64,000 nucleotides of DNA, taken from assembly GCA_963530295.1 (NCBI GenBank), contig CAUSCF010000002.1, positions 1 to 64,000 of the forward strand, in the 5' to 3' direction. This DNA is from JABCPE02 sp963530295. GTDB lineage: Bacteria; Bacteroidota; Bacteroidia; Flavobacteriales; Weeksellaceae. Of this stretch, positions 24,133-32,262 are shown piece after piece. The translations under genes were made by a program, and so were the position numbers. The notes below the pieces were generated by a model. That model was given only the letters and a program-made list of their open reading frames with translations. It was not told the origin of the DNA and did not search any database. Position 1 is the stretch's first letter. The number at the start of each line of letters is the position of its first letter.

Positions 24133-24903
24133 TTAATTTTTATTTTTCTTCGCCTCATCCCAGAATTCGTCCATCTGTTCTAGGCTCATTTCAGACAAAA
24201 CCAAATTCCTCTCTTGGGCTAATTTTTCCATCTCCTGAAAACGAGAAATAAATTTCAAATTAGTCTTTTCCAAAGCACTATCAGGATTTAGACCTATAAT
24301 TCTGGAATAATTTATCAATGAAAAGAAAACATCGCCCAGCTCCATTTCTTTTTTCTCCTTATCGGTCTCTGCATGAAATTCTGACAACTCCTCTTCCACT
24401 TTTTTCCACGCCTCCGCTTCGTTAGGAAAATCAAACCCCACACCTCTCACTTTGTCTTGTATTCTATACGCCTTTATCATAGACGGAAGCCCCTTCGGAA
24501 CGCCCGAAAGCACAGATTTATTCCCTTCTATTAGTTTTAATTTTTCCCAATTTTGTTTCACCATTTCTGCATCCTCCGCTTTGGCATCGCCATAAATATG
24601 CGGATGGCGGTAAATCAGCTTTTCACAAAGAGAATTGATAACATCCACGATATCAAATTTTCCCTTTTCCGAGCCTATTTTTGCATAAAAAACCAAATGC
24701 AGCAGGACATCTCCCAGCTCTTTTTTTATTTCATCCATATCCTCTTCCAGCAGGGCATCAGACAGCTCATAGCTTTCTTCCAGTGTGAAATGCCGTAGGC
24801 TCTGCATGGTCTGTTTCCTGTCCCAAGGGCATTTTTCCCTCAATTCATCCATGATATCTAGTAATCTCCCAAAAGCTTCCTGTTTTTCTGTTTTTGTATG
24901 CAT
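24133..24903 (-). CDS. mazG: Nucleoside triphosphate pyrophosphohydrolase MazG
   Basis: A 256-residue all-helical NTP pyrophosphatase that clears non-canonical or excess nucleotides. It has two MazG domains: the first with LREKCPWDRKQTMQSLRHFT and the metal-binding EESYELSDALLEEDMDEIKK followed by ELGDVLLHL, the second with EELSEFHAETDKEKKEMELG and DVFFSLINYSR. Length fits. A TAAATTTG promoter lies 17 bases upstream at 24921-24928. The frameshifted membrane gene follows by seven bases. Confidence 0.93.
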   Translation of the reverse strand: MHTKTEKQEAFGRLLDIMDELREKCPWDRKQTMQSLRHFTLEESYELSDALLEEDMDEIKKELGDVLLHLVFYAKIGSEKGKFDIVDVINSLCEKLIYRHPHIYGDAKAEDAEMVKQNWEKLKLIEGNKSVLSGVPKGLPSMIKAYRIQDKVRGVGFDFPNEAEAWKKVEEELSEFHAETDKEKKEMELGDVFFSLINYSRIIGLNPDSALEKTNLKFISRFQEMEKLAQERNLVLSEMSLEQMDEFWDEAKKNKN

Positions 24904-24920
24904 TTCTGTGAATTTTTCCT

Positions 24921-24928
24921 CAAATTTA
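24921..24928 (-). promoter_or_regulatory. -7 element TAAATTTG for mazG
   Basis: Minus-strand motif 17 bases before the mazG start codon; it would also drive the frameshifted ABC gene. Confidence 0.5.
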
Positions 24929-25011
24929 ACTTAAAATTATAGACAAAAAAACCTTTATCCTGAAAACATAGAATAAAGGCTTGTTTATACTAATCAAACA
25001 TATACTGATGA

Positions 25012-25428
25012 CTATTCTGCTGGCTGCTCCGCTTTTACAAAGCTGTTCGGAGTGATGTACCCTGCTTTTTGAAGGATGTTATACCACTGAGCCAGTTTTT
25101 TAATATCTGAATCATAAACTCTCTCAACATCGTAGTTTGGAAGCACTTCCGCCATGAAACCTCTCAACTCTTCAGAAGAAGCTTTGTGAGAAATAGTAGC
25201 TTTGTAGTCTTCTTTTTTTGCTATATTTTCAAATACATCGAAAAGAGGCACCTCATTATCAAAGGTATACATAGATATATTATCCAAAAGACTCACTTGG
25301 CTGGTGTTAGAAATACTTATTTTTTTCTGTGTAGTCACATCCTCTATAATAAACCCATTTCTCAACTGAGAAATCAACTTAAACAACCCTGGTTTTCCAG
25401 AAATTGAAATAATTTTTTCTAATTGCAT
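25012..25428 (-). CDS. DUF5606 protein
   Basis: A 138-residue soluble protein. The N-terminal half (LEKIISISGKPGLFKLISQL, FIIEDVTTQKKISI) matches the small beta-barrel DUF5606 domain, and the second half (EDYKATISHKASSEELRGFM, LPNYDVERVYDSDIKKLAQW) forms a helical domain with a predicted interaction role. The function is unknown. It is widely conserved in Flavobacteriia next to def, as here, where it starts 33 bases after the def stop and closes the ruvX-def operon. Confidence 0.85.
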   Translation of the reverse strand: MQLEKIISISGKPGLFKLISQLRNGFIIEDVTTQKKISISNTSQVSLLDNISMYTFDNEVPLFDVFENIAKKEDYKATISHKASSEELRGFMAEVLPNYDVERVYDSDIKKLAQWYNILQKAGYITPNSFVKAEQPAE

Positions 25429-25461
25429 ATTCTAAATTATTATTATATTTTTATTTTTTAA

Positions 25462-26034
25462 TTACTTCGGAAATCGCATTTTATAGCCTACATTTACATT
25501 TCCTTCGCTGATTTTGTTAAGCTTTCCTTTGATTATTTTTTTCTTTAAAACACTGAGTTTATCCGTGAACAAAATTCCCTCTATATGGTCGTATTCATGC
25601 TGGATAACTCTCGCTCTCATGTCAGAGAAAGTTTCTGTATGTTTAACGAAATTTTCGTCCAAATATTCTATCAAAATCGTTTCTTTTCGCGAAACATCCT
25701 CACGGACATCAGGTATGCTGAGGCACCCTTCATTGAATTTCCATTCCTTTCCGCTTTCCTCTAATATCCTAGCATTGATAAAAACTTTCTTAAAATCCTT
25801 CAGTTTATCCGCAATATCCAAATAATCTTCATCCTCTGCCAATGGGCGGATATCAATCACAAAAAGCCTGATATCCAAGCCTATCTGCGGCGCTGCAAGA
25901 CCTATTCCATGAGCATCATACATCGTCTCAAACATATTGTCTATCAATGTTTTCAGCTCTGGATAGTCCGGCGTAATATCTTTACATTTCTTACGAAGAA
26001 CAGGGTCTCCATAAGCTCTAATAGGTAAAATCAT
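25462..26034 (-). CDS. def: Peptide deformylase
   Basis: A 190-residue metalloenzyme that removes the N-formyl group from new proteins. All three family motifs are present: GIGLAAPQIG (residues 43-52), EGCLSIP with the metal-binding Cys, and QHEYDHIEG with the two metal-binding His and the catalytic Glu. The ATG overlaps the ruvX stop by four bases, so translation is coupled. Confidence 0.97.
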   Translation of the reverse strand: MILPIRAYGDPVLRKKCKDITPDYPELKTLIDNMFETMYDAHGIGLAAPQIGLDIRLFVIDIRPLAEDEDYLDIADKLKDFKKVFINARILEESGKEWKFNEGCLSIPDVREDVSRKETILIEYLDENFVKHTETFSDMRARVIQHEYDHIEGILFTDKLSVLKKKIIKGKLNKISEGNVNVGYKMRFPK

Positions 26035-26444
26035 AGTTTTTGTTCTAAATATTGTTGTAAAATAAGCGTAGCGCTTACCTTATCTATCAATCCTTTTTCT
26101 TGTCTCTGCTTCTTATTTTTGCCGCTTTGGCTAATGAAATACGAAGCTATTTTAGAAGTAAATCTCTCATCAAACCGCACCACCGATACCTCTGGAAATT
26201 CATTCTTAAATTCTTCTATAAACTTCTGAATATCCTGCTCCACTTCGGACATATTTCCCTTCAAATCTGTAGGAAGCCCTATAACCACCTCATCTACAGT
26301 ATTTTTCTCAAAATATTTTCTCAAAAACTCCATCAAAGCGGTAGTTTCCACAGTATCCAAACCACTGGCTATTATGCGTAAATCATCTGTTGCAGCCAGG
26401 CCACAACGCTTTTTACCAAAATCTACTGCCAGTATTTGTCCCAT
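26031..26444 (-). CDS. ruvX: Putative pre-16S rRNA nuclease/Holliday resolvase YqgF
   Basis: A 137-residue RNase H-fold protein of the YqgF/RuvX family, which finishes 16S rRNA 5' maturation (YqgF) or resolves junctions (RuvX). Motifs: ILAVDFGKKRCGLAATD at the N-terminus, VVIGLPTDLKGN in the middle, VVRFDERFTSKIA, and the C-terminal KGLIDKVSATLILQ with its conserved Asp. It heads the operon; a TACTTTTG element at 26450-26457 ends only five bases before ATG. Confidence 0.93.
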   Translation of the reverse strand: MGQILAVDFGKKRCGLAATDDLRIIASGLDTVETTALMEFLRKYFEKNTVDEVVIGLPTDLKGNMSEVEQDIQKFIEEFKNEFPEVSVVRFDERFTSKIASYFISQSGKNKKQRQEKGLIDKVSATLILQQYLEQKL

Positions 26445-26449
26445 CGTGG

Positions 26450-26457
26450 CAAAAGTA
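26450..26457 (-). promoter_or_regulatory. -7 element TACTTTTG for ruvX-def
   Basis: Minus-strand motif five bases upstream of ATG 26444, giving a nearly leaderless transcript. Confidence 0.5.
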
Positions 26458-26522
26458 ATAAATATTTTTCAGATAATGGGAAACGAATGTAGGATTTAGG
26501 AAATCTTTGATGAAGATTTTTT

Positions 26523-26843
26523 CTAATTTTCCAAATCAAAATAAAGATAATAATGATTAGAGCATCTAGGATTAAATTGTTTATTGCAGTTCGGGCAAGA
26601 ATCTGTATTTAGATATTCTCTGATACTCAGCGTGTTTCTACAACAGCCACACAGAATAGCCTTCTCATCTAGCTCTTCAGAAGACCAGCGTTTTGGCTCG
26701 TGGTTTTCGCAGGCATTGTGACATTGGTAACATGGATAAAAAGTCTCACAGCATTTGAATTTTATAGCGATTATATCCAGCTCGCTATGATAATGTTCAC
26801 AGCGAGTTTCCTCATCTACAAGTAGTCCTTTTAGTTTTATCAT
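26523..26843 (-). CDS. CHY zinc-finger protein
   Basis: A 106-residue Cys/His-rich protein: RCEHYHSELDIIAIKFKCC, YPCYQCHNACENHEPKRW, AILCGCCRNTLSIREYL, SCPNCNKQFNPRCSNHYYLY. This is the CHY finger, which binds several zinc ions and is related to eukaryotic RCHY1. The bacterial role is unknown. It has no signal peptide. It follows the lipoprotein gene upstream on the same strand but is separated from it by a terminator. Confidence 0.9.
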   Translation of the reverse strand: MIKLKGLLVDEETRCEHYHSELDIIAIKFKCCETFYPCYQCHNACENHEPKRWSSEELDEKAILCGCCRNTLSIREYLNTDSCPNCNKQFNPRCSNHYYLYFDLEN

Positions 26844-26858
26844 CTGATACTTCCAAGA

Positions 26859-26888
26859 AAAAATCCAACTCTGAGAGTTGGATTTTAT
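26859..26888 (-). terminator. Terminator after lipocalin-like gene
   Basis: AAAATCCAACTC, TGA loop, GAGTTGGATTTT: a perfect 12-bp stem with a T run on the minus strand. Confidence 0.8.
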
Positions 26889-26893
26889 TTATA

Positions 26894-27370
26894 TTATATT
26901 CCTCTTTTATATACGATTACATAAAGATCTGGCACATTGTCTCCATTATGATAAATATTTTTAGTAGACCTAACTCTAATTTCACCATAAGTCACACTGA
27001 TAAGATTCAGTTCTGATTTAGTTCCGTCATTACGAGTCATTGATATTTTTTTCGCAGCAGCATCATACTGATATGTTCCTAAAAACTCTCCTTTGTCAGA
27101 ACATCTTCCATCACTACCTGTTTCATATTGATGCTCATTATAAGTATCATCATTTGCAAAATGATACCCATTATTAGTCTGACAACCTACTAAATTACCA
27201 TAATCTAATATAGTATTTTTATCTCTTCCATCATAGATTACATATCCTGATTCTTTCCATGTTCCTACAACTTCTGATTTGAAATACTCAGCATTATATT
27301 CTGGTCCTCCATCTCTATAACATGCTGAAATAGTCAGCATACCAACAATAGATAATATTACTTTTTTCAT
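26894..27370 (-). CDS. Lipocalin-like lipoprotein
   Basis: A 158-residue lipoprotein with signal SIVGMLTISAC (Cys17). The mature part is a small beta-barrel candidate: VVGTWKESGYVIYDG, then FLGTYQYDAAAKKISMTRND and GEIRVRS, the pattern of the lipocalin-like/DUF5004 domains common in Flavobacteriia. Two Cys (GCQTNNG and GRCSDKG) may pair. The ligand is unknown. It has its own promoter and terminator. Confidence 0.65.
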   Translation of the reverse strand: MKKVILSIVGMLTISACYRDGGPEYNAEYFKSEVVGTWKESGYVIYDGRDKNTILDYGNLVGCQTNNGYHFANDDTYNEHQYETGSDGRCSDKGEFLGTYQYDAAAKKISMTRNDGTKSELNLISVTYGEIRVRSTKNIYHNGDNVPDLYVIVYKRGI

Positions 27371-27392
27371 AAAAAATGTTTTTTATTCAAGG

Positions 27393-27400
27393 CAAATATA
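27393..27400 (-). promoter_or_regulatory. -7 element TATATTTG for lipocalin-like gene
   Basis: Minus-strand motif 22 bases upstream of ATG 27370. Confidence 0.55.
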
Positions 27401-27569
27401 ATCATTTTTTTTCATTATACAAATCGTATTTGCCTTTTACATAATGATTTACATATTCCAAACATCATCAAACGCCCTATAAACTTAGGTTTCGGTGCGG
27501 TTTAATTGTATTTACAAGTTTCTAAATTATTTTTTGATAATTCTTTTTATTTTAATAAGAACTAAAAAA

Positions 27570-29087
27570 TTATGTTAAAGAATTCTTCCCAAAAATCTTC
27601 TCCACGAAATTTTCATCGGTGTATTCTTTTGGATTGGCAACATTCAATTTTTTCAAGCCTTCCTGCCCGCTTTTGTATAGATAAAGAGCATTTTTATCCC
27701 TGAAATAATATACATAATTCACCTTTACGGAAGATTTTCCATTGCCATCACAAGGAGAAACCACCTCTACAGAAGAACCCACAAACTCCATCGTCGCAAA
27801 ATCTCCAATGTTTTTTATTATCTTTTTCTCTATCAATATTTTATCGTCAAAAGCAAAAGCCAGTTTCAAATCCTTAATCTTTGATTTATATGAAGATATA
27901 TTTTTCTTCGTTTTGCTATCGCGCTCCCAGTAAAACAGATTTTTACCATCCGCCCAAAACGCTGGCTGCCCTTTATACGAATAAAGTCCTTGATTTTTGT
28001 AAAACACAAGCTTCTCAAAATCAATATTTTGAAGACTTGGATTTAAGGCTAATTTCGCATCACTATTCATTCCTAATCTAAGCTCATAGTTATTCTCTCC
28101 ATCGCTATAAACATCCTCAAAAACCTGTTTCAGCTTTTCTTTATGTTTAACTTCTGAAACATCCAATTCATTTCGTAAGTTTAAATAAGCTCTGTTTTTA
28201 TAAAAAAACAATTTACTCTCTGGCTTAAACTCTGCTTTACTAGCCACAAAATGAACATCACCTATACCCTTAAGCGAAGCCAATGAGTAAAACCAAATCC
28301 CTCCCTCGTTACCAAAATCAAGACAATACCCTAGCCATATCTGTTTCACTTTCAAGTTATTAAAATTACCATCAAAATCCTGCTTTCTAAATTCTGCCGT
28401 AACATCCGTAAAAATTGGGAAATTCACCAAATAGAAAGTATCTTCATCGTAAAGGAAAAACTTAGTTTCATCCTCTTTAAAAATTTGGGTAGTTTTAGGG
28501 TTTAAATCTGGGTAATCCTGCATTTTTTTCTGATCTACACGATAAGAATACACCTTTTTATCATCTTTCATAATGTAGAAATACCCATCATTCGATCTGT
28601 ATCCAGAAGCCAAAATAATTGGATTTATAGGAAATTCGGGAATAGGAACAAACTTAAACTCATTACTATAAATATTAAAATCCAAATAATGCCACACACC
28701 ACTGATTAAGAACAAATTACCATCCATCACTTTGGTAACTTTCTCACTTCCAACAATTTTCGTGCTTTTATACTTTTCAAAAATAACCTCACTATCAGGA
28801 AAAACATAGTAAAAATAAGCATCCGCAACTATCGTATAATCACCATTAATACTGACAAATCGTGCATCTTTCGGCGAAACTCCTTCCAATAGTTTTTTCC
28901 CATAAGAAACAACACTTATTCCATTAGGGTCTTTTGTAATATTCACCAAAAACACCTTGCCATTTTCCACTTTTACACTAATTTCTCTCCTTGTATGGTA
29001 GCGGTAGCAGTCACTTGCTTTCACCTCATAAAATACTGAAAATAAAAACAATAGAACAAATCCTATTTTTAAAAATCTGGCTTTCAT
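27570..29087 (-). CDS. Exported protein of unknown function, 505 residues
   Basis: Residues 1-24 form a signal peptide (IGFVLLFLFSVFYEVKAS). The mature part is full of short beta units of the form F/Y-x-Y-x-D/N-x-x-x-L/V-Y-x-Y (YYVFPDSEVIFEKY, FFLYDEDTFYLVNF, LFFYKNRAYLNLRN, YYFRDKNALYLYKS), which suggests a repeat or propeller fold similar to DKNYY-type proteins. There is no lipobox or membrane anchor. It stands alone between a lipoprotein gene and the divergent restriction-modification gene. No function can be given. Confidence 0.65.
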   Translation of the reverse strand: MKARFLKIGFVLLFLFSVFYEVKASDCYRYHTRREISVKVENGKVFLVNITKDPNGISVVSYGKKLLEGVSPKDARFVSINGDYTIVADAYFYYVFPDSEVIFEKYKSTKIVGSEKVTKVMDGNLFLISGVWHYLDFNIYSNEFKFVPIPEFPINPIILASGYRSNDGYFYIMKDDKKVYSYRVDQKKMQDYPDLNPKTTQIFKEDETKFFLYDEDTFYLVNFPIFTDVTAEFRKQDFDGNFNNLKVKQIWLGYCLDFGNEGGIWFYSLASLKGIGDVHFVASKAEFKPESKLFFYKNRAYLNLRNELDVSEVKHKEKLKQVFEDVYSDGENNYELRLGMNSDAKLALNPSLQNIDFEKLVFYKNQGLYSYKGQPAFWADGKNLFYWERDSKTKKNISSYKSKIKDLKLAFAFDDKILIEKKIIKNIGDFATMEFVGSSVEVVSPCDGNGKSSVKVNYVYYFRDKNALYLYKSGQEGLKKLNVANPKEYTDENFVEKIFGKNSLT

Positions 29088-29167
29088 ACTTTCATTTATT
29101 TGAGTTCATCTTGCTAATTTAGTGTTTTTTAGGCTAAAAAACCGACTTTTTATCTGAATTTATTTTA

Positions 29168-29175
29168 TATTTTTG
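29168..29175 (+). promoter_or_regulatory. -7 element TATTTTTG for restriction-modification gene
   Basis: It lies 19 bases before ATG 29195. Confidence 0.55.
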
Positions 29176-29194
29176 TAAAGTTTAAAATCAAAAA

Positions 29195-31654
29195 ATGTAT
29201 TACAAAAATATTCGAGAAGAAGAACTTAAAAATAAAGTTGGTGCAGACTGGTTCAAGAATTTTGACACTACCGAAATCATTGGTAATATAGACTTTTCTG
29301 TATTTCCCTCTCAGGGGGATTTGTTTGGCAGAATTCCACTGTTGTGGGCAGAAGCCAAAACAGGAAACTATGATACTACCACAATGTTCGTGCAACTTAT
29401 TCTAACCATAGGAAAGGCTAGAACCTTTGATAAAACCCTTCCTCCAGCATTCTTAGGAGCTTTTGATTTTCAAAAAATAGCTTTCGTGCCATATATCAGC
29501 ATTCAGGATATTTTTTACCTGAATGATTTTAACTGGAATGTAACTCCCAGCAACCACGAGACCAAAGAATTTCAGCTTATCAAAGAAAGGATAGAAAAAA
29601 CCTTAAAGCAAAATACTCACATCTACGATTATGAAAAAGATGCAAAAGAGTTGAAATTTTTTATTGATAGAAATATTGCAAATTCCACCCATACCGCCAA
29701 AATAAAAATTGACAAAAACAACTTTATCCCCATCTATCTCCGCTGGTTAGATATTGTAAAACCAAGTATAGAGGTCAACTGGGATGATTTGAAAAAAGTA
29801 GGCATTCTAGACAGTGATTTCTATCTGGCAGACTTGTTTGTCGATGACAAAAACACCCAGAACATAGAAGATGATCAGTCCATAAGGGACAGTCTTTTTG
29901 TAATTTATCAAAATCAAGGTTACAAAATCGCCAAAGAAAACCTAAACCAGATGTTTGATGCCACTATCAGTATTCGGAATAAAGAAGTCTATCAGCAGTT
30001 CTGGAAACGCTACAAACGCCCGCCTCTGAAAGAATATCAAGAATACATCATTGAGCGGAGAGACCTGCTGGTTCCACAGGATATCCGTGAGCGGAAGGGG
30101 GCTTTCTTTACTCCAAGACAATGGGTAGAACTTTCCCAAAAATATCTTACAGACTATCTTGGTGAAAACTGGCAAGATGAATATTACATCTGGGATTGTG
30201 CGGCAGGGACAGGAAACCTCTTGGCTGGGCTTACCAATAAATTTAATATCTATGCTTCTACCCTAGACCAAGCCGATGTAAATGTAATGCATGAACGAAT
30301 AGAACACGGAGCCAACCTGCTGAAAAATCATGTATTCCAGTTTGATTTCTTAAACGATGAGTTTATCCCGCAGAAAGAAGGCGGAAAAATGCCTGACAGC
30401 CTCTATGAGATTATCTCCGATGAAGAAAAACGAAAAAAATTAGTTATCTACATCAATCCGCCATATGCAGAGGCAGGAACCACACGACAAAGAACAGGAA
30501 CAGGGATTAATAAAGAAAATGTAAGTAAAGGAAATAAAACACATACCAAATACAAACCCATAATAAAACAAGCTGCTAATGAGATTTTCGCCTTATTTCT
30601 AATAAGAATTTATAAGGAAATACCTCTATGTAAGATTGCAGAATTTTCAAAGTTGAAAATTCTGCAATCTTCAAACTTCTCGTATTTCAGAAATGAATAT
30701 CGAGCGAAGCTCGAAAAAATTTTTATAGTTCCAGCCAATACTTTTGATAATGTAAAGGGAAAATTCCCAATAGGTTTCAAAATATGGAATGGAGAAATAA
30801 ATGAGATTTTTGATAGAATAATAAGTTCTGCTTATATCTATGAAAAAGGAGAAATAAAAAGAGATATTGATGAAATATTCATTTTACCCAAATCATATAT
30901 TACTAAATGGATAAAAAAAGGAAATCAAAAAGAAAACATCGGAATGATGAATTCTGGAAGAACTGATTTTCAAAATCAAAATTTAGTTCATATCCAAAAT
31001 GAAACTAATGATAAAAGTCATTCCATTTATATAGATAAAAATAACCTTATACTCACTTCTTTATTTTTTGCCATTCGTTGGGTAATTGAAGCTACTTGGA
31101 AAAATGATAGAAGACAGTATGAAATTCCCACAGATGGCTGGCAAACGGATACAGAGTTCCAAAATGACTGTCTTGCTTATACGCTTTTCCATGGACAAAA
31201 CAGAATAAGCAGTAAAGAGGACATCAACCACTGGATACCTTTCACTGAGCAAGAAGTAGATGCCCCTGAGAGGTTCGCCAGTAACTTTATTACGGACTTC
31301 ATCAAAGGAAAAATAAAACCTACGGAGGAAGAAGAACATCAAAAAATCTTTAATCAAGACAATTTAAATCTAATTCCTTCGGCTCCATTGGTATTTTCTT
31401 CAGAAGCTCAAGCAATTTTTGATGCAGGGAGAGAACTTTGGCGCTATTACATGAAACAAGAAAACAGCAATCCCAATGCCTCGCTATACGACATCCGCGA
31501 ACATTTCCAAGGCAGAAATGATAAGGGCAAAATGAATAACAACAGCAGTGATGAGACATACACTCAGTTAATCGGTAAACTGAGAGAAGCCTTAAAAGTA
31601 TTGGCTGAAAAAATAACTCCAAAAGTTTTCGAATACGGATTTTTAAGAAAATAA
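29195..31654 (+). CDS. Type IIG-like fused restriction endonuclease-methyltransferase
   Basis: An 819-residue protein. The N-terminus has a candidate PD-(D/E)xK nuclease site: Asp33 in GNIDFSVF and Glu53-x-Lys55 in LLWAEAKTGNYD. A helical linker leads to an N6-adenine methyltransferase domain with motif I WDCAAGTGNLL (333-343) and motif IV NPPY (421-424). The C-terminal third, from ANTFDNVKGKFPIGFKIWN on, is the probable target-recognition part. One chain can thus cut and methylate. A perfect 19-bp inverted repeat lies inside the coding sequence at 30632-30671. The Fic gene follows by nine bases. Confidence 0.85.
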   Translation: MYYKNIREEELKNKVGADWFKNFDTTEIIGNIDFSVFPSQGDLFGRIPLLWAEAKTGNYDTTTMFVQLILTIGKARTFDKTLPPAFLGAFDFQKIAFVPYISIQDIFYLNDFNWNVTPSNHETKEFQLIKERIEKTLKQNTHIYDYEKDAKELKFFIDRNIANSTHTAKIKIDKNNFIPIYLRWLDIVKPSIEVNWDDLKKVGILDSDFYLADLFVDDKNTQNIEDDQSIRDSLFVIYQNQGYKIAKENLNQMFDATISIRNKEVYQQFWKRYKRPPLKEYQEYIIERRDLLVPQDIRERKGAFFTPRQWVELSQKYLTDYLGENWQDEYYIWDCAAGTGNLLAGLTNKFNIYASTLDQADVNVMHERIEHGANLLKNHVFQFDFLNDEFIPQKEGGKMPDSLYEIISDEEKRKKLVIYINPPYAEAGTTRQRTGTGINKENVSKGNKTHTKYKPIIKQAANEIFALFLIRIYKEIPLCKIAEFSKLKILQSSNFSYFRNEYRAKLEKIFIVPANTFDNVKGKFPIGFKIWNGEINEIFDRIISSAYIYEKGEIKRDIDEIFILPKSYITKWIKKGNQKENIGMMNSGRTDFQNQNLVHIQNETNDKSHSIYIDKNNLILTSLFFAIRWVIEATWKNDRRQYEIPTDGWQTDTEFQNDCLAYTLFHGQNRISSKEDINHWIPFTEQEVDAPERFASNFITDFIKGKIKPTEEEEHQKIFNQDNLNLIPSAPLVFSSEAQAIFDAGRELWRYYMKQENSNPNASLYDIREHFQGRNDKGKMNNNSSDETYTQLIGKLREALKVLAEKITPKVFEYGFLRK
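30632..30671. repeat. Perfect 19-bp inverted repeat in coding sequence
   Basis: AAGATTGCAGAATTTTCAA and its exact complement TTGAAAATTCTGCAATCTT are separated by AG. The repeat encodes KIAEFSKLKILQSS of the methyltransferase without disturbing the frame. A second small hairpin (TCGAGC/GCTCGA) follows at 30700-30714. Confidence 0.9.
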
Positions 31655-31663
31655 AACTACAAA

Positions 31664-32212
31664 ATGAAACAAATAGACGAAAAAAGTCTGCAAAAAGCCT
31701 TTCAGCTCTTTGAAAGTGGAGATATAGAACGAATGGAAATAGGCACCACCAAAGGATTACAACAAATCCATAAATATATTTTCGGCGGATTGTATGATTT
31801 TGCTGGAAAAATTAGAGACAAAAATATTTCCAAAGGAGGTTTCCGTTTTGCCAATGCTCTCTATATCAACGAAATTCTCCCAAAAATAGAGCAGATGCCA
31901 GAAAACACCTTTGAGGAAATCATCGCTAAATATGTAGAAATGAACATCGCCCACCCATTCATGGAAGGAAATGGAAGAACCATGCGCATTTGGCTGGATT
32001 TAATTTTGAAAAAACGCCTTAATAAAGTGATAAACTGGCAATTTGTAGACAAAACCCTTTATTTGCAAGCAATGGAAAGAAGTCCCATCAATGATTTGGA
32101 AATCCGTTTCCTTTTGAAAGAAAACCTCACCTCAGAGACCGAAAACAGGGAAATTATTTTCAAAGGTATTGAGCAATCCTACTATTATGAAGGATATAAG
32201 AAAGAGGAATAA
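31664..32212 (+). CDS. Fic-domain AMP transferase, self-inhibited class III
   Basis: A 182-residue Fic protein. The active site HPFMEGNGRTMR starts at His97 and fits HPFx(D/E)GNGRxxR, so it should transfer AMP from ATP to a protein hydroxyl. The C-terminus SYYYEG (Ser172, Glu176) matches the S-x-x-x-E-(G/N) inhibitory helix of class III Fic proteins such as Neisseria NmFic, whose Glu blocks productive ATP binding. No separate antitoxin is needed or seen. It starts nine bases after the restriction-modification gene and is probably co-transcribed with it. Confidence 0.92.
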   Translation: MKQIDEKSLQKAFQLFESGDIERMEIGTTKGLQQIHKYIFGGLYDFAGKIRDKNISKGGFRFANALYINEILPKIEQMPENTFEEIIAKYVEMNIAHPFMEGNGRTMRIWLDLILKKRLNKVINWQFVDKTLYLQAMERSPINDLEIRFLLKENLTSETENREIIFKGIEQSYYYEGYKKEE

Positions 32213-32223
32213 GATAAATTCAC

Positions 32224-32231
32224 TATTTTTG
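32224..32231 (+). promoter_or_regulatory. -7 element TATTTTTG for ABC-F gene
   Basis: It lies 31 bases before ATG 32263. Confidence 0.55.
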
Positions 32232-32262
32232 CCGATTATTTTAAAAACTTTTTACATAAAAT

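Noticed and set aside
27371..27569. A possible small gene between the lipocalin-like and 505-residue genes
   Set aside because: No open frame with a plausible start; only a promoter and AT-rich spacer.
30700..30714. TCGAGC/GCTCGA hairpin as a second recombination site
   Set aside because: Six base pairs with a three-base loop in coding sequence can arise by chance; not convincing alone.
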